64,000 bases of DNA from Bog-756 sp963830165 (GTDB lineage: Bacteria > Actinomycetota > Acidimicrobiia > Acidimicrobiales > RAAP-2), in the NCBI GenBank assembly GCA_963830165.1, contig CAWHKZ010000008.1:62001-126000 (forward strand), written 5' to 3'. Made by a program: the position numbers and the translations under genes. Shown here one piece after another: positions 26,738-35,936 of the stretch (the first letter of the stretch is position 1; each line of letters begins with the position of its first letter). A model generated the notes under the pieces. It searched no databases, was not told the origin of the DNA, and saw nothing but the letters and a program-made list of their open reading frames with translations.

Positions 26738-28316
26738 GTGCTCTCCACGGAGGCTCTGGCGGCGGACAGTGGTACGAGCAGTGCGGAGGCCCCTCCTTCC
26801 GGGCCCGCTCCGGCACGGGCGACGCGGTGGGCCTACGGGACCGGGATCGGCCTCTTCGTCGTGCAGTTCGTGGGCCTCGTCGCCCTCGGCGTGCTCACCT
26901 ACCGGCGCTTCACCCTCGGCAAGGACTTCGGCATCTTCAACCAGGCGTGGTCGCAGATCGGCTCGGGGCACCTGTACCCGTACTCCACCATCCGGGGCGT
27001 GCCCTACCTGAAGAACCACTTCGAGCTCATCATGTGGCCGCTCGCCCTGCTGTACCCGGTGGTGCACTCGGCCTTCGCCCTCGTGGTGGTGCAGATCCTC
27101 GCCCTGGTGGCGGCGGAGATGGTCGCCTTCACCTGGGTGACGGCGCTGGTCCGGCGATCCGGGCTCTCGACGGCGTGGGTCGTGGGCATCAGTGCCGGAA
27201 CCGCGATCCTGCTGCTGGCCAGCCCGGGGTCGTACACCAGCGTGGTGGAGGACTTCCATTTCGAGGCCGTGGCCACCTGCTTCGTGGTGCTGGCCGCCTA
27301 CGACCTCTGGTCGGGCCGGACCCGCCGGATGTGGGTGTGGTTGGGGCTGTGCCTCCTGTGCGGCGACATCGGGGGCCTCTACGCCCTGGGACTCGGACTG
27401 AGCGCCCTGGTGGTGCGGGAGCGCCGTCGCCCGGGTGCCGGCGTGCTGCTGGCCGGCCTGGGATGGACGGCCCTCATCTCGCTCCTGGGAGCCAACATCG
27501 GCTCGAACCTCACCACCGGGTACGCCTACCTGGCCGGCCGCGCCACCATCCCCGGTGGCGTGTCCGGCCTGTGGCTGGCGACCAAGGGCGCACTGCTCCA
27601 CCCCGACCGCGCCGTCGACGTGGTCCGACCCCGCGTGGGTGCCTCCATCCGCTACCTGTTGAACGGCGGCGGCATCGGGGCGGTCACCCCCTGGGGCTTC
27701 GGCATCCCCCTGGTCGTCCTCGGGACCTCGGTGCTGCAGTCCAGCTCGATCTTCATCGGCCTGCCGTTCCAGAACGTCGTCATCCTCCCCTTCGTGACCT
27801 TCGGGTCGGCGTGGATGGTGGTGTGGCTGGCCACCCGGGCCCGGTCGTCGAGGGCACTGGCCGTGGCCGCGTTGGTGGGGGCGGCGTGCGTCCTGGTCGG
27901 CGTGGCCACGTCCGCGGCAGCGCATGCACGACGACCTCACGTTCAACGCGTCGGCGGGCTTCGTGTCGGCCCCCGACGCAGCGGCACTCGGCCAGGCACT
28001 GGTCCGGACCCCGGCCGACGCCGAAGTGCTGGCCCCGCTGCCCACCATCGGCCGGTTCTCCCAGCGCCGGTACGTCTACCTGCTCGGCGACCCGTCGGGG
28101 GGCACCGCCACGAGCGTCCCCGTCCGGGCCCGCTCCGTCGTGGTCGTCGTCGATCCCTCGATCGACCCCGCCTTCCTCCCGCCCCGCGTCGCGACGGTCC
28201 TGGTGCGCCGGCTCGAGCGGGAGGGGGCCACCGTGCTCGTCTCGACACCCGGGGTGACCGCCGTACTCTGGCACCCGCCCCCGCGGGTGGCGACGCTCCA
28301 CCTGGTGCAGGCGTGA
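26738..28316 (+). CDS. DUF2079 family polytopic membrane protein, frameshifted at 27917
   Basis: Member of a family of predicted multi-helix membrane proteins related in layout to glycosyltransferases that use lipid-linked sugars. The motif FTLGKDFGIFNQAWSQIG after the first helix and the loop KNHFELIMWPLALLYP are typical, as is VVEDFHFEAVATCFVVLAA. About ten helices follow. Frame is lost near 27917, where removing one G in TCCGCGGCAGCGCATG joins the helices to QRMHDDLTFNASAGFV and the final 130-residue soluble part, giving 525 aa. The GTG start follows GGGAGGA. The glycosyltransferase relation is an inference. Confidence 0.82.
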
Positions 28317-28346
28317 CGACCACGGCACGTCCTACCGGAGATGCTC

Positions 28347-28382
28347 GCGTGACCGGAGGCATTGGCGTGACCGGAGGCATTC
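28347..28382 (+). repeat. Two 18-bp tandem copies after the DUF2079 gene
   Basis: gcgtgaccggaggcattg is followed directly by the same sequence ending in c. A related gcgtgac also occurs at the DUF2079 stop (TGA at 28314-28316) and again near 28399. No gene is seen in the 215-bp gap 28317-28531. Confidence 0.6.
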
Positions 28383-28531
28383 GCATTGCGAGGCGCTCGC
28401 GTGACCGACGTTCCGAGGACCTCCGGCCCTGGTCCGCCGGACCGGGCGTGCGTAGCCTGACGTCATCGACCGGCCGGCGGGCACACCGCCAGGACGGTCG
28501 GCTCGCCAGTCCGACGATCGAGGAGAAGCCC

Positions 28532-29464
28532 ATGTGGAGTCCACGACGACTGCTGTCGACCGCCCTGCTCGGAGGAGTCCTGCTCCTGGGCACCCCGACC
28601 GCCGTACTCGCGCCATCCCCTTCGGCCGGGGCGGCCACTGCGGCGACTGCGGCGAAGCCGGCGACCGGGGCCGGAACGGGCTACTGGCTCGTCGCCCGCG
28701 ACGGGGGGACGTTCGCGTTCGGCTCGGCACCGTTCTACGGGTCCATGGGCGGGCGGCACCTCGACGCACCCGTGGTGGGCATCGCCCCCACTCCGGGCGG
28801 GCTCGGGTACTGGCTGGTGGCGTCCGACGGCGGCGTCTTCGCCTTCGGTAACGCCCAGTTCTACGGCTCGGCGGCGACGGAGCACCTGAACGCGCCGGTG
28901 GTGGGCATCGCCGCGACCACCGACGGCGGCGGCTACTGGCTGGTCGCCGCCGACGGAGGGGTCTTCAGCTACGGCGACGCCGCCTTCCACGGTTCGGCCG
29001 TCGAGCCGCCGGTGAGCTCTCCGGTCGTGGGCATCGCGGCCACGCCGGCCGGCGCCGGGTACGTGCTCGTCGAGGCCGACGGGACGGTGTTCTCCTTCGG
29101 AGACGCCGGGTCGGACGGCTCGGCCCACGACCTCACCGCTCCCGCGGTGGGCGTCGTCTTCAGCCCCGACGGGACCGGCTACTGGGTGGTCGGCTCCGAC
29201 GGCAACGTCTACCCCCTGGGCGATGCCGGGAGCCACGGCACCCTCGTCGGGACCCGGCTCGCCGCCCCGGTCGTCGGCATGACCGCCGACCCCTACAACG
29301 GTGACTACTGGCTGGCCGGCGCGGACGGTGGGGTCTTCGCCTTCGGGACGCCCTTCTCCGGTTCGATGGCCGGCACACCCCTGGCCGCCCCGGTGTCCGG
29401 CATGGCCGCCGTCCCCTTCGTGTGCGGTGATGCCCCCGAGCGGGGGGCCGGCGGTCGCTGCTGA
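28532..29464 (+). CDS. Secreted repeat protein with six GYWLVA...DGGVFAFG repeats, 310 aa
   Basis: A signal peptide (basic MWSPRR, then a hydrophobic run, then an Ala/Ser/Pro-rich cleavage region) is followed by six repeats of about 40 residues. Each opens with GYWLVA-DGG-FAFG, has a FYGS-type turn and ends with APVVGIA. The pattern is like a beta-propeller blade, so six blades may form a ring. Such proteins are common in secreted sets of Acidimicrobiia; their role is unknown and may be wall or surface binding. The ATG at 28532 follows AGGAGA. It ends with a short Cys-containing tail (VCGDAPERGAGGRC). Confidence 0.8.
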   Translation: MWSPRRLLSTALLGGVLLLGTPTAVLAPSPSAGAATAATAAKPATGAGTGYWLVARDGGTFAFGSAPFYGSMGGRHLDAPVVGIAPTPGGLGYWLVASDGGVFAFGNAQFYGSAATEHLNAPVVGIAATTDGGGYWLVAADGGVFSYGDAAFHGSAVEPPVSSPVVGIAATPAGAGYVLVEADGTVFSFGDAGSDGSAHDLTAPAVGVVFSPDGTGYWVVGSDGNVYPLGDAGSHGTLVGTRLAAPVVGMTADPYNGDYWLAGADGGVFAFGTPFSGSMAGTPLAAPVSGMAAVPFVCGDAPERGAGGRC

Positions 29465-29548
29465 TCCGCCCGGAGGGCCGGACGGGAGGACGCGGTGCCC
29501 CACGGGGAACGCGGCGGGAGGTGAGGCCCGGTCGGGACCCGGCGCCGG

Positions 29549-30316
29549 TCAGTCGGGAGTGGCGGTGATCAGGCGGAGGGATCCCGGGTACTCGGCCACG
29601 GACCGCAGGTGGCCGTGGCGGCGGTCCCAGGACCCGTCGGCCAGGGCGGCGCGCAGGTCGTCCACCGAGCGCGCCTCGACCGCGGGGTCGACGAAGCTCC
29701 ACGCCGACTGCGAACGCCGCACCCGCTCGTCCAGAAACGCCTCCGGGCGCCCGAAGAACGCCTCGGCGAAGCCGTCGGTGCAGTCCGCCGGCAGTGGGAC
29801 CGGATCGACAACGCCCCTCCCGCCCAGCAGCGCCACGATCGCCTCGATGGGAGGCATGCGGCCGCTCTCCCGCTCGATGAGCTCCGGAGCGTACTCCCCC
29901 AGCCAGAAGCTTCGGAGTGGGACGGGATCGGCCGTCAGGACCACCACGGGCCCGCGGGTGACGCGACGGATCTCGCCCAGTCCCGCGCCGAGGTCGGGCC
30001 ACTGGTGGACGGTGAACGACGCGAGCCCGGCATCGAAGGCATCGTCCCCGAACGGGAGCTCCTCGGCTACGGCGTCCACCGCCGGGGCCAGGTGTGCCGG
30101 TCGCTGGGACCGCATCGACGCCGAGGGCTCGACCGGCGTCACCGTCAGGTCCGCCGGTTCGTAGGAGCCCGCGCCGGCCCCGACGTTGACCAACGACGAC
30201 GCGCCACCGATCGCCCGCCTGACCGCGGCGGCGATGCGCGGATCCGGGCGACGCACGGTGGCGTAGTGCTCGCCACCGGTCTCGTAGTCGACGTCGCCGG
30301 CCGGTCGGTCCCTCAC
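29549..30316 (-). CDS. Class I SAM-dependent methyltransferase, 255 aa
   Basis: The SAM site is at VNVGAGAGSYEPAD (motif I, about residues 37-50), followed by ELPFGDDAFDAGLASFTVHQW (motif II/III region) and EIRRVTRGPVVVLTADP. The layout is that of the UbiE-like Methyltransf_11 group. The C-terminal part holds long helices (FFGRPEAFLDERVRR). The substrate is not known. The GTG at 30316 is the chosen start; an ATG at 30358 would add a short basic stretch. Convergent with the repeat-protein gene. Confidence 0.85.
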   Translation of the reverse strand: MRDRPAGDVDYETGGEHYATVRRPDPRIAAAVRRAIGGASSLVNVGAGAGSYEPADLTVTPVEPSASMRSQRPAHLAPAVDAVAEELPFGDDAFDAGLASFTVHQWPDLGAGLGEIRRVTRGPVVVLTADPVPLRSFWLGEYAPELIERESGRMPPIEAIVALLGGRGVVDPVPLPADCTDGFAEAFFGRPEAFLDERVRRSQSAWSFVDPAVEARSVDDLRAALADGSWDRRHGHLRSVAEYPGSLRLITATPD

Positions 30317-30428
30317 GGGGACGAGCCTACGGGCCGACCGGGCCGACCGGGCCGACATCCGGCTGGGCGCGCCGCCCTGCGGCAGGCCACCTCCGCCCAC
30401 CGCGACGACACCCCTCTAAGGTCGAACC

Positions 30429-31013
30429 GTGCCCCCGGCCACCACCCTCCCGCCCCTCGTGCACGGCCTCCTCATCGCGACGGCGATCGTGTGGTGCATC
30501 CTCGAGTTCCGCCAGAGCACCAACCGCCGACCGGACGCCCGGACGGTCGCGGGCGGCAGGGCCTTCCCCGTGCGCCTCGGGGCCGTCGCCGGCGTCGTCC
30601 TCGCCGCCCTCTCCAGGCGGTTCGCCCCCGGCGCGGCCATCGGTTCGGCCACGCTGGTCGCCTGGATCGGCCTCGTGTTCCTGTGGGCCGGAGTCGGGCT
30701 GCGGTTCTGGGCGTTCCACACCCTGGGCCGCTACTTCACGTTCGTCGTCCAGACCAGCGCCGACCAGCCCGTCATCAGCGACGGCCCCTACCGCTTCGTC
30801 CGGCACCCGGGCTACACCGGCATCCTGGTCGCCGTCGCCGGCATCGGGCTGATCCTCGACAACTGGCTCTCGCTCGTCACCCTCGTCGCCGCCGTGCTGT
30901 GCGGCCTCGTGCTGCGCATCCGGGTGGAGGAGCGGGCGCTGCTCGCCGCACTGGGCGACCGCTACGCCGACTTCGCCGCCGGCCGCAAGCGCCTCTTCCC
31001 CTACGTCTGGTGA
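30429..31013 (+). CDS. Isoprenylcysteine carboxyl methyltransferase family protein, 194 aa
   Basis: Small membrane methyltransferase of the ICMT/phospholipid methyltransferase type, with four or five helices. The diagnostic region YRFVRHPGYTGILVAVAG is at about residues 119-136, and VEERALLAALGDRYADF near the C-terminus carries the acidic SAM-binding residues. Bacterial members methylate lipids or quinone-like substrates; the true substrate is not known. A GTG at 30429 starts the frame. Confidence 0.85.
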   Translation: MPPATTLPPLVHGLLIATAIVWCILEFRQSTNRRPDARTVAGGRAFPVRLGAVAGVVLAALSRRFAPGAAIGSATLVAWIGLVFLWAGVGLRFWAFHTLGRYFTFVVQTSADQPVISDGPYRFVRHPGYTGILVAVAGIGLILDNWLSLVTLVAAVLCGLVLRIRVEERALLAALGDRYADFAAGRKRLFPYVW

Positions 31014-31062
31014 CCGCGGGGCGGGAGGCGGCGCGCCCTCGCGTCCACGGGCGGCACGGGCC

Positions 31063-32007
31063 CTACTCCCCCAGTGCGCCCAGTTGCTCCACGAGGTCGT
31101 CGGGCAGCTCCGAGGTCCACGACATCCGCTCCCCCGTCCGCGGGTGGTCGACCTCGAGCGCGTAGGCGTGGAGGAACGGCCGGCTCACGGTGGCGCCGGG
31201 CAGTGACCGGCCCTGGCTGTAGGGCTCGTCGCCGACCACCGGGTGGCCGATGGCGGAGAGGTGCACACGGATCTGGTGGGTCCGGCCCGTCTCCAACGAG
31301 GCACGGACCAGCGTGGTGGCCGCCGGCGTGGTGAACCGGCGCTCCACCTGGTACCGGGTGCGGGCCTCCTTGCCCTTGCGGGAGATGGCCATCCGCGTCG
31401 GCGAACTCACCGACCGCCCGATCGGGGCGTCGACCAGTCCCGACTCCCCCTCCACGGTGCCGAGCACCAGGGCCCGATAGGTGCGGGACACGGCGCGGGA
31501 CGACAGCTGGGCCACCAGCGACCCGTAGGCGTCGGGGGTGCGGGCCACCACCATCAGGCCCGAGGTGCCCCGGTCGAGCCGGTGCACGATCCCCGGCCGG
31601 TCGGGCTCCGAGCCGACCTCGGCCGGCAGGGCCGACAGCTCCGGGTAGCGGGCCAGGAGCCCGTGGACCAGCGTGCCCGAACGGTGGCCGGCACCGGGAT
31701 GGACGACGAGTCCGGCAGGCTTGTCCACCACGATCACGTCGGCGTCCTCGTGGACCACGGTGATCTCGACGGACGGGTCGCCGGCCGGCCCTTCCGGCTC
31801 GTCCTCGTCGGAACGCTCGACCTCGAGGATCTGGCCCTCCCGGAGCGGCGTGGACCGGCTGGTCACCACCGCGCCGTCGACCGCCACGCGACCGGCGGCC
31901 ACCAGGGCGTCCACCGCGGACCGCGACACGTCGGCCAACAGCGCCACGGCCCGGTCCACGCGCACCCCGTCGAGCGAGGCCGGCACGGTCACGTGCAGGT
32001 CGCTCAC
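31063..32007 (-). CDS. rluD: RluA-family 23S rRNA pseudouridine synthase, RluD-like, 314 aa
   Basis: Converts specific uridines of ribosomal RNA to pseudouridine. An S4-like RNA-binding domain comes first (VRVDRAVALLADVSRSAVDA, then AAGRVAVDGAVV), followed by the catalytic domain with the aspartate in HRLDRGTSGLMVVA and the pair VVDKPAGLVVHPGAGH and TGRTHQIRVHLSAIGHPV. The order lspA-rluD is common in bacteria. The GTG start overlaps the lspA stop as GTGA. Confidence 0.92.
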   Translation of the reverse strand: MSDLHVTVPASLDGVRVDRAVALLADVSRSAVDALVAAGRVAVDGAVVTSRSTPLREGQILEVERSDEDEPEGPAGDPSVEITVVHEDADVIVVDKPAGLVVHPGAGHRSGTLVHGLLARYPELSALPAEVGSEPDRPGIVHRLDRGTSGLMVVARTPDAYGSLVAQLSSRAVSRTYRALVLGTVEGESGLVDAPIGRSVSSPTRMAISRKGKEARTRYQVERRFTTPAATTLVRASLETGRTHQIRVHLSAIGHPVVGDEPYSQGRSLPGATVSRPFLHAYALEVDHPRTGERMSWTSELPDDLVEQLGALGE

Positions 32008-32495
32008 GCCCGCCGCCCGTCCCTCAGGATCGAGAGGATCAGCAGGACGCATCCCACCGTGATACACGAGTCGGCCACGTTGAAGGTCGGGAAGAAGTGG
32101 AAGTCGACGAAGTCGACCACTGCGCCGTGGTCACCGCGGAAGAACCGGTCGGACAGGTTGCCCAGCGCACCGCCGAGGATGAGCCCGAGGATGGCGGCCC
32201 GGCCCAGTGTCGGAGCGCGCCACACCAGGACGAGCAGCACCCCGACCAGGACGAGGGCCACCACCACCAGGATGCCGGTGTCGCCCTGGAACAGGCTGAA
32301 GGCCGAGCCCGTGTTGTAGGACAGGGAGAAGTCGAGGCGCCAGAACACGTGCACCGGTCCCGAGGACAGCCGGTCGACCGCCCACCACTTGGTCAGTTGG
32401 TCGGCGAGGACGACGGCGACCACGACCCCCAGGGCGACGGCCAGTCGAGCCGGTCCCGAAGCGGGGGCCTCGTGGTGGCCGTCGCCGGTCACCAC
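32004..32495 (-). CDS. lspA: Lipoprotein signal peptidase LspA, 163 aa
   Basis: Aspartic membrane protease that removes signal peptides from prolipoproteins. Four helices are visible. Both catalytic aspartates are present: one in GNLSDRFFRGDHGAVVDF, the other in FNVADSCITVG. The start region DQLTKWWAVDRL is also typical. Starts are GTG 32495 or 32492; upstream extension of the frame reaches into the DksA gene without family sequence. The stop overlaps rluD as GTGA. Confidence 0.93.
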   Translation of the reverse strand: MVTGDGHHEAPASGPARLAVALGVVVAVVLADQLTKWWAVDRLSSGPVHVFWRLDFSLSYNTGSAFSLFQGDTGILVVVALVLVGVLLVLVWRAPTLGRAAILGLILGGALGNLSDRFFRGDHGAVVDFVDFHFFPTFNVADSCITVGCVLLILSILRDGRRA

Positions 32496-32509
32496 GGCCG
32501 GCTCACCGG

Positions 32510-33223
32510 TCAGCGCCGTGACAGGCCACCGCTCTTGCAGGCGACGCACAGCCGGGCGAACGGCAGCGCCTGGAGCCTGGCCTTGGGGATCGGCTGGAAG
32601 CACCGCTCGCAGCCCCCGTAGCTCTTGCGGTCGATCTTGCGGAGGGCGTCGTCGATCTCCTCCACCGCCGCGATGGCCTGGGCCGACAGGGCCAGGTTGC
32701 GCTCGCGATCGACGGTCACGGTGCCGCCCTCGCCCGACTCCTCGTCGAACTGGACGTCACCGGGCTCGCGCTCGAGAGCGAGCGAGTCGGCCTCGGCCCG
32801 CAGGTCGACGGCCTGGCCGGAGTAGACGGCCCGGTCCTCGAGGAGCAGCACCCGTTGGGCGTCGAGGAACTTGGCGTCCTTGGCGTAGGGGCCGACGGTG
32901 GGGCGCTTCGGAGGCTCGGGTGCGGCCTTCTTCACCGCCTTGACCGGCTCCGGGGCGGCCTTCTTGGCCGGCGCCTTGGTGGCGGTGGGGGCCTTGGTGG
33001 CCGGCGCCTTGGTGGCGGTGGCCTTGGTCATCGCCTTCTTGGCCGGGGCGGGCTTGGTGGCGGTGGTCGCCTTGGTCGCCACCTTCTTGGCCGGGGCGGC
33101 CTTCTTCGCGGGGCTGGCCTTCGCGACGGCGGAATTCTTCGCCGTGGTGGACTTCTTGGCTGCCGGGGACTTCTTTGCCGGAGCCGTCGTGACGCCCGCC
33201 GGCGACTTCTTCACTGCGGTCAA
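32510..33223 (-). CDS. TraR/DksA-type zinc-finger protein with Lys/Ala-rich tail, 237 aa
   Basis: The C-terminal half is a DksA/TraR domain: a coiled region with ALRKIDRKSYGGCERCF, then a CxxC...CxxC finger completed by LCVACKSGG. Proteins of this type bind in the secondary channel of RNA polymerase. The first 110 residues are almost only Ala, Lys, Pro and Thr in KKAAPAKK-like repeats, as in histone H1-like tails, and would bind nucleic acid. The start is TTG at 33223, fixed by CAAGGAGG seven bases upstream. The combination resembles proteins seen in other actinobacteria near lspA. Confidence 0.85.
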   Translation of the reverse strand: MTAVKKSPAGVTTAPAKKSPAAKKSTTAKNSAVAKASPAKKAAPAKKVATKATTATKPAPAKKAMTKATATKAPATKAPTATKAPAKKAAPEPVKAVKKAAPEPPKRPTVGPYAKDAKFLDAQRVLLLEDRAVYSGQAVDLRAEADSLALEREPGDVQFDEESGEGGTVTVDRERNLALSAQAIAAVEEIDDALRKIDRKSYGGCERCFQPIPKARLQALPFARLCVACKSGGLSRR

Positions 33224-33488
33224 TTCGACCTCCTTGAGGGATCAGCCCACCGTGCCGGGACCGGCGCACAGGCGTTCGGACCGCACCGCTGCCGACATCG
33301 GTGAGCGGGTGACCCTACCGTGCCCGGTGGGCGACATCAATCCGGAGGACCCGGGCCGACGTCCCCGGCACCCTAGTCGTTGCCGGCCGGGGCCCGGACA
33401 GTCCGAGCGGGCCGGACCGCGCCAGGACGTGCCAGGTGACGGCGGTGGTCGGTCCGGCGGGAGCGCGGCGGCGCCGGGGCCGCAGGCG
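33224..33488. other. Gap of 265 bp before the DksA-type gene; no gene seen
   Basis: This stretch lies between the divIVA stop and the TTG of the next gene. It holds the AAGGAGG site near 33235 and high-GC sequence with no believable frame, tRNA or clear hairpin. A promoter for the DksA-lspA-rluD set is likely here but cannot be read. Confidence 0.5.
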
Positions 33489-34139
33489 TCAGTGGGGCAC
33501 GGAGCCCGAGGCGCGCAGCGGGGTCACGTCGCCCGATGGGCGCTGCGCGTCGGAGATGTTGGTCACCGACGACACCTCGTCCTTGGCGCCGTGGAGGTTG
33601 CCGTCGACCCAGCTCAGCATCTCGGCGAGGGCGGACCGCAGGCGCTCCCGCTCCGACTCGAGCTGGCGGGCCATGGTCTCGACCTCGTGGGACAGCGTGG
33701 AGCGGTTCGACTCGAGCCGGGCGATCTCCTCGCGCAGGCGCTGCTCGGACTCGACCTGGAGCTTGCGGGCCGCAGCCTCGGCCTCCGAGATCACGCGGGC
33801 GGCCTGGGCCTCGGCGTCGGCCTTGGTCTCGTCCACGAACTTCTGGGCCAGCAGGAGGGTGCGCTGCAACGTCTCGTCGGCCACGGCCGGCTCTGCCGGG
33901 GCGGGCGGCGGCGGGGCCGGAGCCTCGGGCTTGGCCGCCAGCTCGGTCTCGAGCTGGGCGATGGTCTCGGCCGCCTTGCGCAGGCGCTCGTTGCTCTGGC
34001 GGAGCTGCTCCTGGAGCCCCTCGGCCTCCACGGCGGCCTTCTCGAGGTACTCGTCCACGTCGTCGCGGTGGTAGCCCTTCAGGGTCTCGCGGAACTCCAC
34101 GGTGCGGAGGGAGTCGAGTGCAGATTGGGAAGCGTCCAT
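33489..34139 (-). CDS. divIVA: DivIVA domain protein (Wag31-like), 216 aa
   Basis: Pole-binding scaffold of actinobacterial cell growth. The N-terminal membrane-binding domain is visible as VEFRETLKGYHRDDVDEYLE at about residues 14-33. It is followed by a coiled coil, a Pro/Ala linker (KPEAPAPPPPAPAEP) and a second long coiled coil (TKADAEAQAARVISEAEAA). The ATG at 34139 was chosen; an upstream frame extension is not conserved. Its place behind sepF and yggT is the usual actinobacterial order. Confidence 0.92.
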   Translation of the reverse strand: MDASQSALDSLRTVEFRETLKGYHRDDVDEYLEKAAVEAEGLQEQLRQSNERLRKAAETIAQLETELAAKPEAPAPPPPAPAEPAVADETLQRTLLLAQKFVDETKADAEAQAARVISEAEAAARKLQVESEQRLREEIARLESNRSTLSHEVETMARQLESERERLRSALAEMLSWVDGNLHGAKDEVSSVTNISDAQRPSGDVTPLRASGSVPH

Positions 34140-34254
34140 GGCGCAATGGTAGCGGCGGCCCACGAGAAATCCAGGGATTTCTTCGCCGGTCCACGAAGCG
34201 CCTGGTCGGGCTCCGATCCCCGCCCGGGAGGAGCGTCGGCCCGAGCTGGGACCC

Positions 34255-34524
34255 TCAGCGGAAGACGGTGTTGATCAGGACGAGGACGACCAACCAGACC
34301 ACCAGGATCGACAGGTCGATGCCCGCACCGCCGACCCGCACGGGCGGGATGATGCGGCGCACGGGACGCAGTACGGGCTCGCAGACCCGTCCCAGGGCGG
34401 CGTGGATCTTGACCACGGGCGAGTCGTAGGCCATCCGCCCCGAGTACGTGAACCAACTCAGGATCGAGTAGGCGAGCAGGACGAGGAGGAAGAGGTAGAG
34501 GAGATCGCCGATCAATGCGAGCAT
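34255..34524 (-). CDS. YggT family membrane protein, 89 aa
   Basis: Two hydrophobic helices (LIGDLLYLFLLVLLAYSILSW and LSILVVWLVVLVLINTVF) flank a loop with CEPVLRPVRRIIPPVRVGG, the family signature. YggT proteins sit in the membrane and are linked to division or osmotic stress; the mechanism is unknown. It lies between sepF and divIVA, as in many Gram-positive genomes. Confidence 0.93.
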   Translation of the reverse strand: MLALIGDLLYLFLLVLLAYSILSWFTYSGRMAYDSPVVKIHAALGRVCEPVLRPVRRIIPPVRVGGAGIDLSILVVWLVVLVLINTVFR

Positions 34525-34568
34525 GGCGGATCAGCCTAGGCCGTCATGCGACGGGTGCGGTGGCGCGC

Positions 34569-35120
34569 TCAGGGACTGACGAGGCCGTGGTCGGCGAGGC
34601 GCTGGCGCTCCTCGTCGGAGACCTTCACGTTCGACGGGGTGAGGAGGAACACTTCGTCGGCCACGCGCTCCATCCCGCCGGACAGCGCGTAGGTGGCGCC
34701 ACTGCAGAAGTCGATCATGCGGCGCTGCAGGTCGCGGTCGGCGGTCTGCATGTTGACGATGACCGGCTGGTTGCTCATGAGCCGGTTGGCGATCTCCACC
34801 GCATCGGCGAACCGCACCGGGGACACGATGTGCACCCGGGCATTGGCCCCGCCGGATTCGGGCGTCGAGATCTTGACCGACGGGGAGGTGGCCGGACGTG
34901 AGGGGGCGGTCTGGGGGGACTGGGCGACGGGGGCGGGCTGCCCCGATGCGGGGGTCACCCGGATGCGGCCCGTGGCCGTCGGAGGGGCGATGACCTCGTC
35001 ATCGGCCGGGCGCGCCTGGGTCCCGAGCGGGGACGGCCGGCTGTCGTAGTCGTCGTAGTCGTCGTAGTCGTCGACAAGCCCGAGATACGCCATGGACTTT
35101 TTCAAGAACGAAGTAGCCAT
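34569..35120 (-). CDS. sepF: Cell division protein SepF, 183 aa
   Basis: Membrane anchor for FtsZ in organisms without FtsA. An N-terminal amphipathic start (MATSFLKKSMAYLGLV) is followed by an acidic run DDYDDYDDYD, a variable Pro/Thr linker, and the SepF core with ANRLMSNQPVIVNMQ, RRMIDFCSGATYALSGGM and a final ADEVFLLTPSNVKV. The acidic run is encoded by a 9-bp repeat of tcgtcgtag at about 35044-35072. The ATG at 35120 is preceded by a GGGAGGAAC site. Confidence 0.95.
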   Translation of the reverse strand: MATSFLKKSMAYLGLVDDYDDYDDYDSRPSPLGTQARPADDEVIAPPTATGRIRVTPASGQPAPVAQSPQTAPSRPATSPSVKISTPESGGANARVHIVSPVRFADAVEIANRLMSNQPVIVNMQTADRDLQRRMIDFCSGATYALSGGMERVADEVFLLTPSNVKVSDEERQRLADHGLVSP

Positions 35121-35258
35121 ATGTTCCTCCCTCGGACAGCGTAGTGCCTGGCCCAGACCCGGGGTTGCACGCCGCGGGCCCCCGCCGACCCGCCACCCGG
35201 GGGGCGCCGGAGGTCGTCGCGTCGCGGGCGGGCCGACCGGTCGCCGGGTGGGATCCGG

Positions 35259-35936
35259 TCACGGGCGGGGCGGCCGGTCGCCGAACAGGGCCCGGCCCAC
35301 CCGGACCATGGTCGAGCCTTCGGACAGCGCCACCTCGAGGTCGTCGGTCATGCCCATCGACCGCACAGGCAGGTCGAGGGCGTCGGCCAGCAGGCGCAGC
35401 TGGCGGAAGCCGGGGCGGGCCCCTTCGGGCGGCCCGGGCATCCCCACGGCCATGAGGCCGGCCACGTCGAGGCCCTCCTCGCGCAGGGCGAGGACCAGGC
35501 CGTCCACCTCCGCCGGCGCCACGCCGCCCCGTCCGGGCAGCCCGGCCACGTCCACCTGCACCAGGACCCGGGCCCCGGGCCGGTGCCGGGCGATGGACCG
35601 GCCCTCCTCGACCCGGGCCACCCCCTGCCAGCAGGCGACGAACGGGGCCAGGCGGGCCACCTTGTTGCGCTGGACGGCCCCGAGGTAGTGCCACTCGGGA
35701 GCCGGGCCCGGCTCGCCGGCCAACCCGCGCGCCTTGGCCACCAGCTCGTCGGCGTAGTTCTCCCCCACCACCGTCAGGCCGGCCGCCACCGCGGTCCGGA
35801 CCGCCTCGGGGCCGAACCCCTTGGTCACGGCCATCACGGTGACCGACCCCGGGTCGGGGGAGGCCGTCCCGATGCGGGCCCGGATGCCCTCCAGCCGGTC
35901 GGCGAAGCCGGGGAAGGCGGCGGAGGGACCGCTCAC
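35259..35936 (-). CDS. YggS/PLPBP family pyridoxal-phosphate protein, 225 aa
   Basis: Single-domain PLP protein that helps keep vitamin B6 in balance. The lysine that binds PLP is in VMAVTKGFGPEAV, followed by GENYADELVAKA, WHYLGAVQRNKV and the phosphate-binding end SMGMTDDLEVALSEGSTMVRVG. No enzymatic activity is expected. The GTG start overlaps the pgeF stop as GTGA. An ATG 12 bases upstream is an alternative start. Confidence 0.92.
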   Translation of the reverse strand: MSGPSAAFPGFADRLEGIRARIGTASPDPGSVTVMAVTKGFGPEAVRTAVAAGLTVVGENYADELVAKARGLAGEPGPAPEWHYLGAVQRNKVARLAPFVACWQGVARVEEGRSIARHRPGARVLVQVDVAGLPGRGGVAPAEVDGLVLALREEGLDVAGLMAVGMPGPPEGARPGFRQLRLLADALDLPVRSMGMTDDLEVALSEGSTMVRVGRALFGDRPPRP

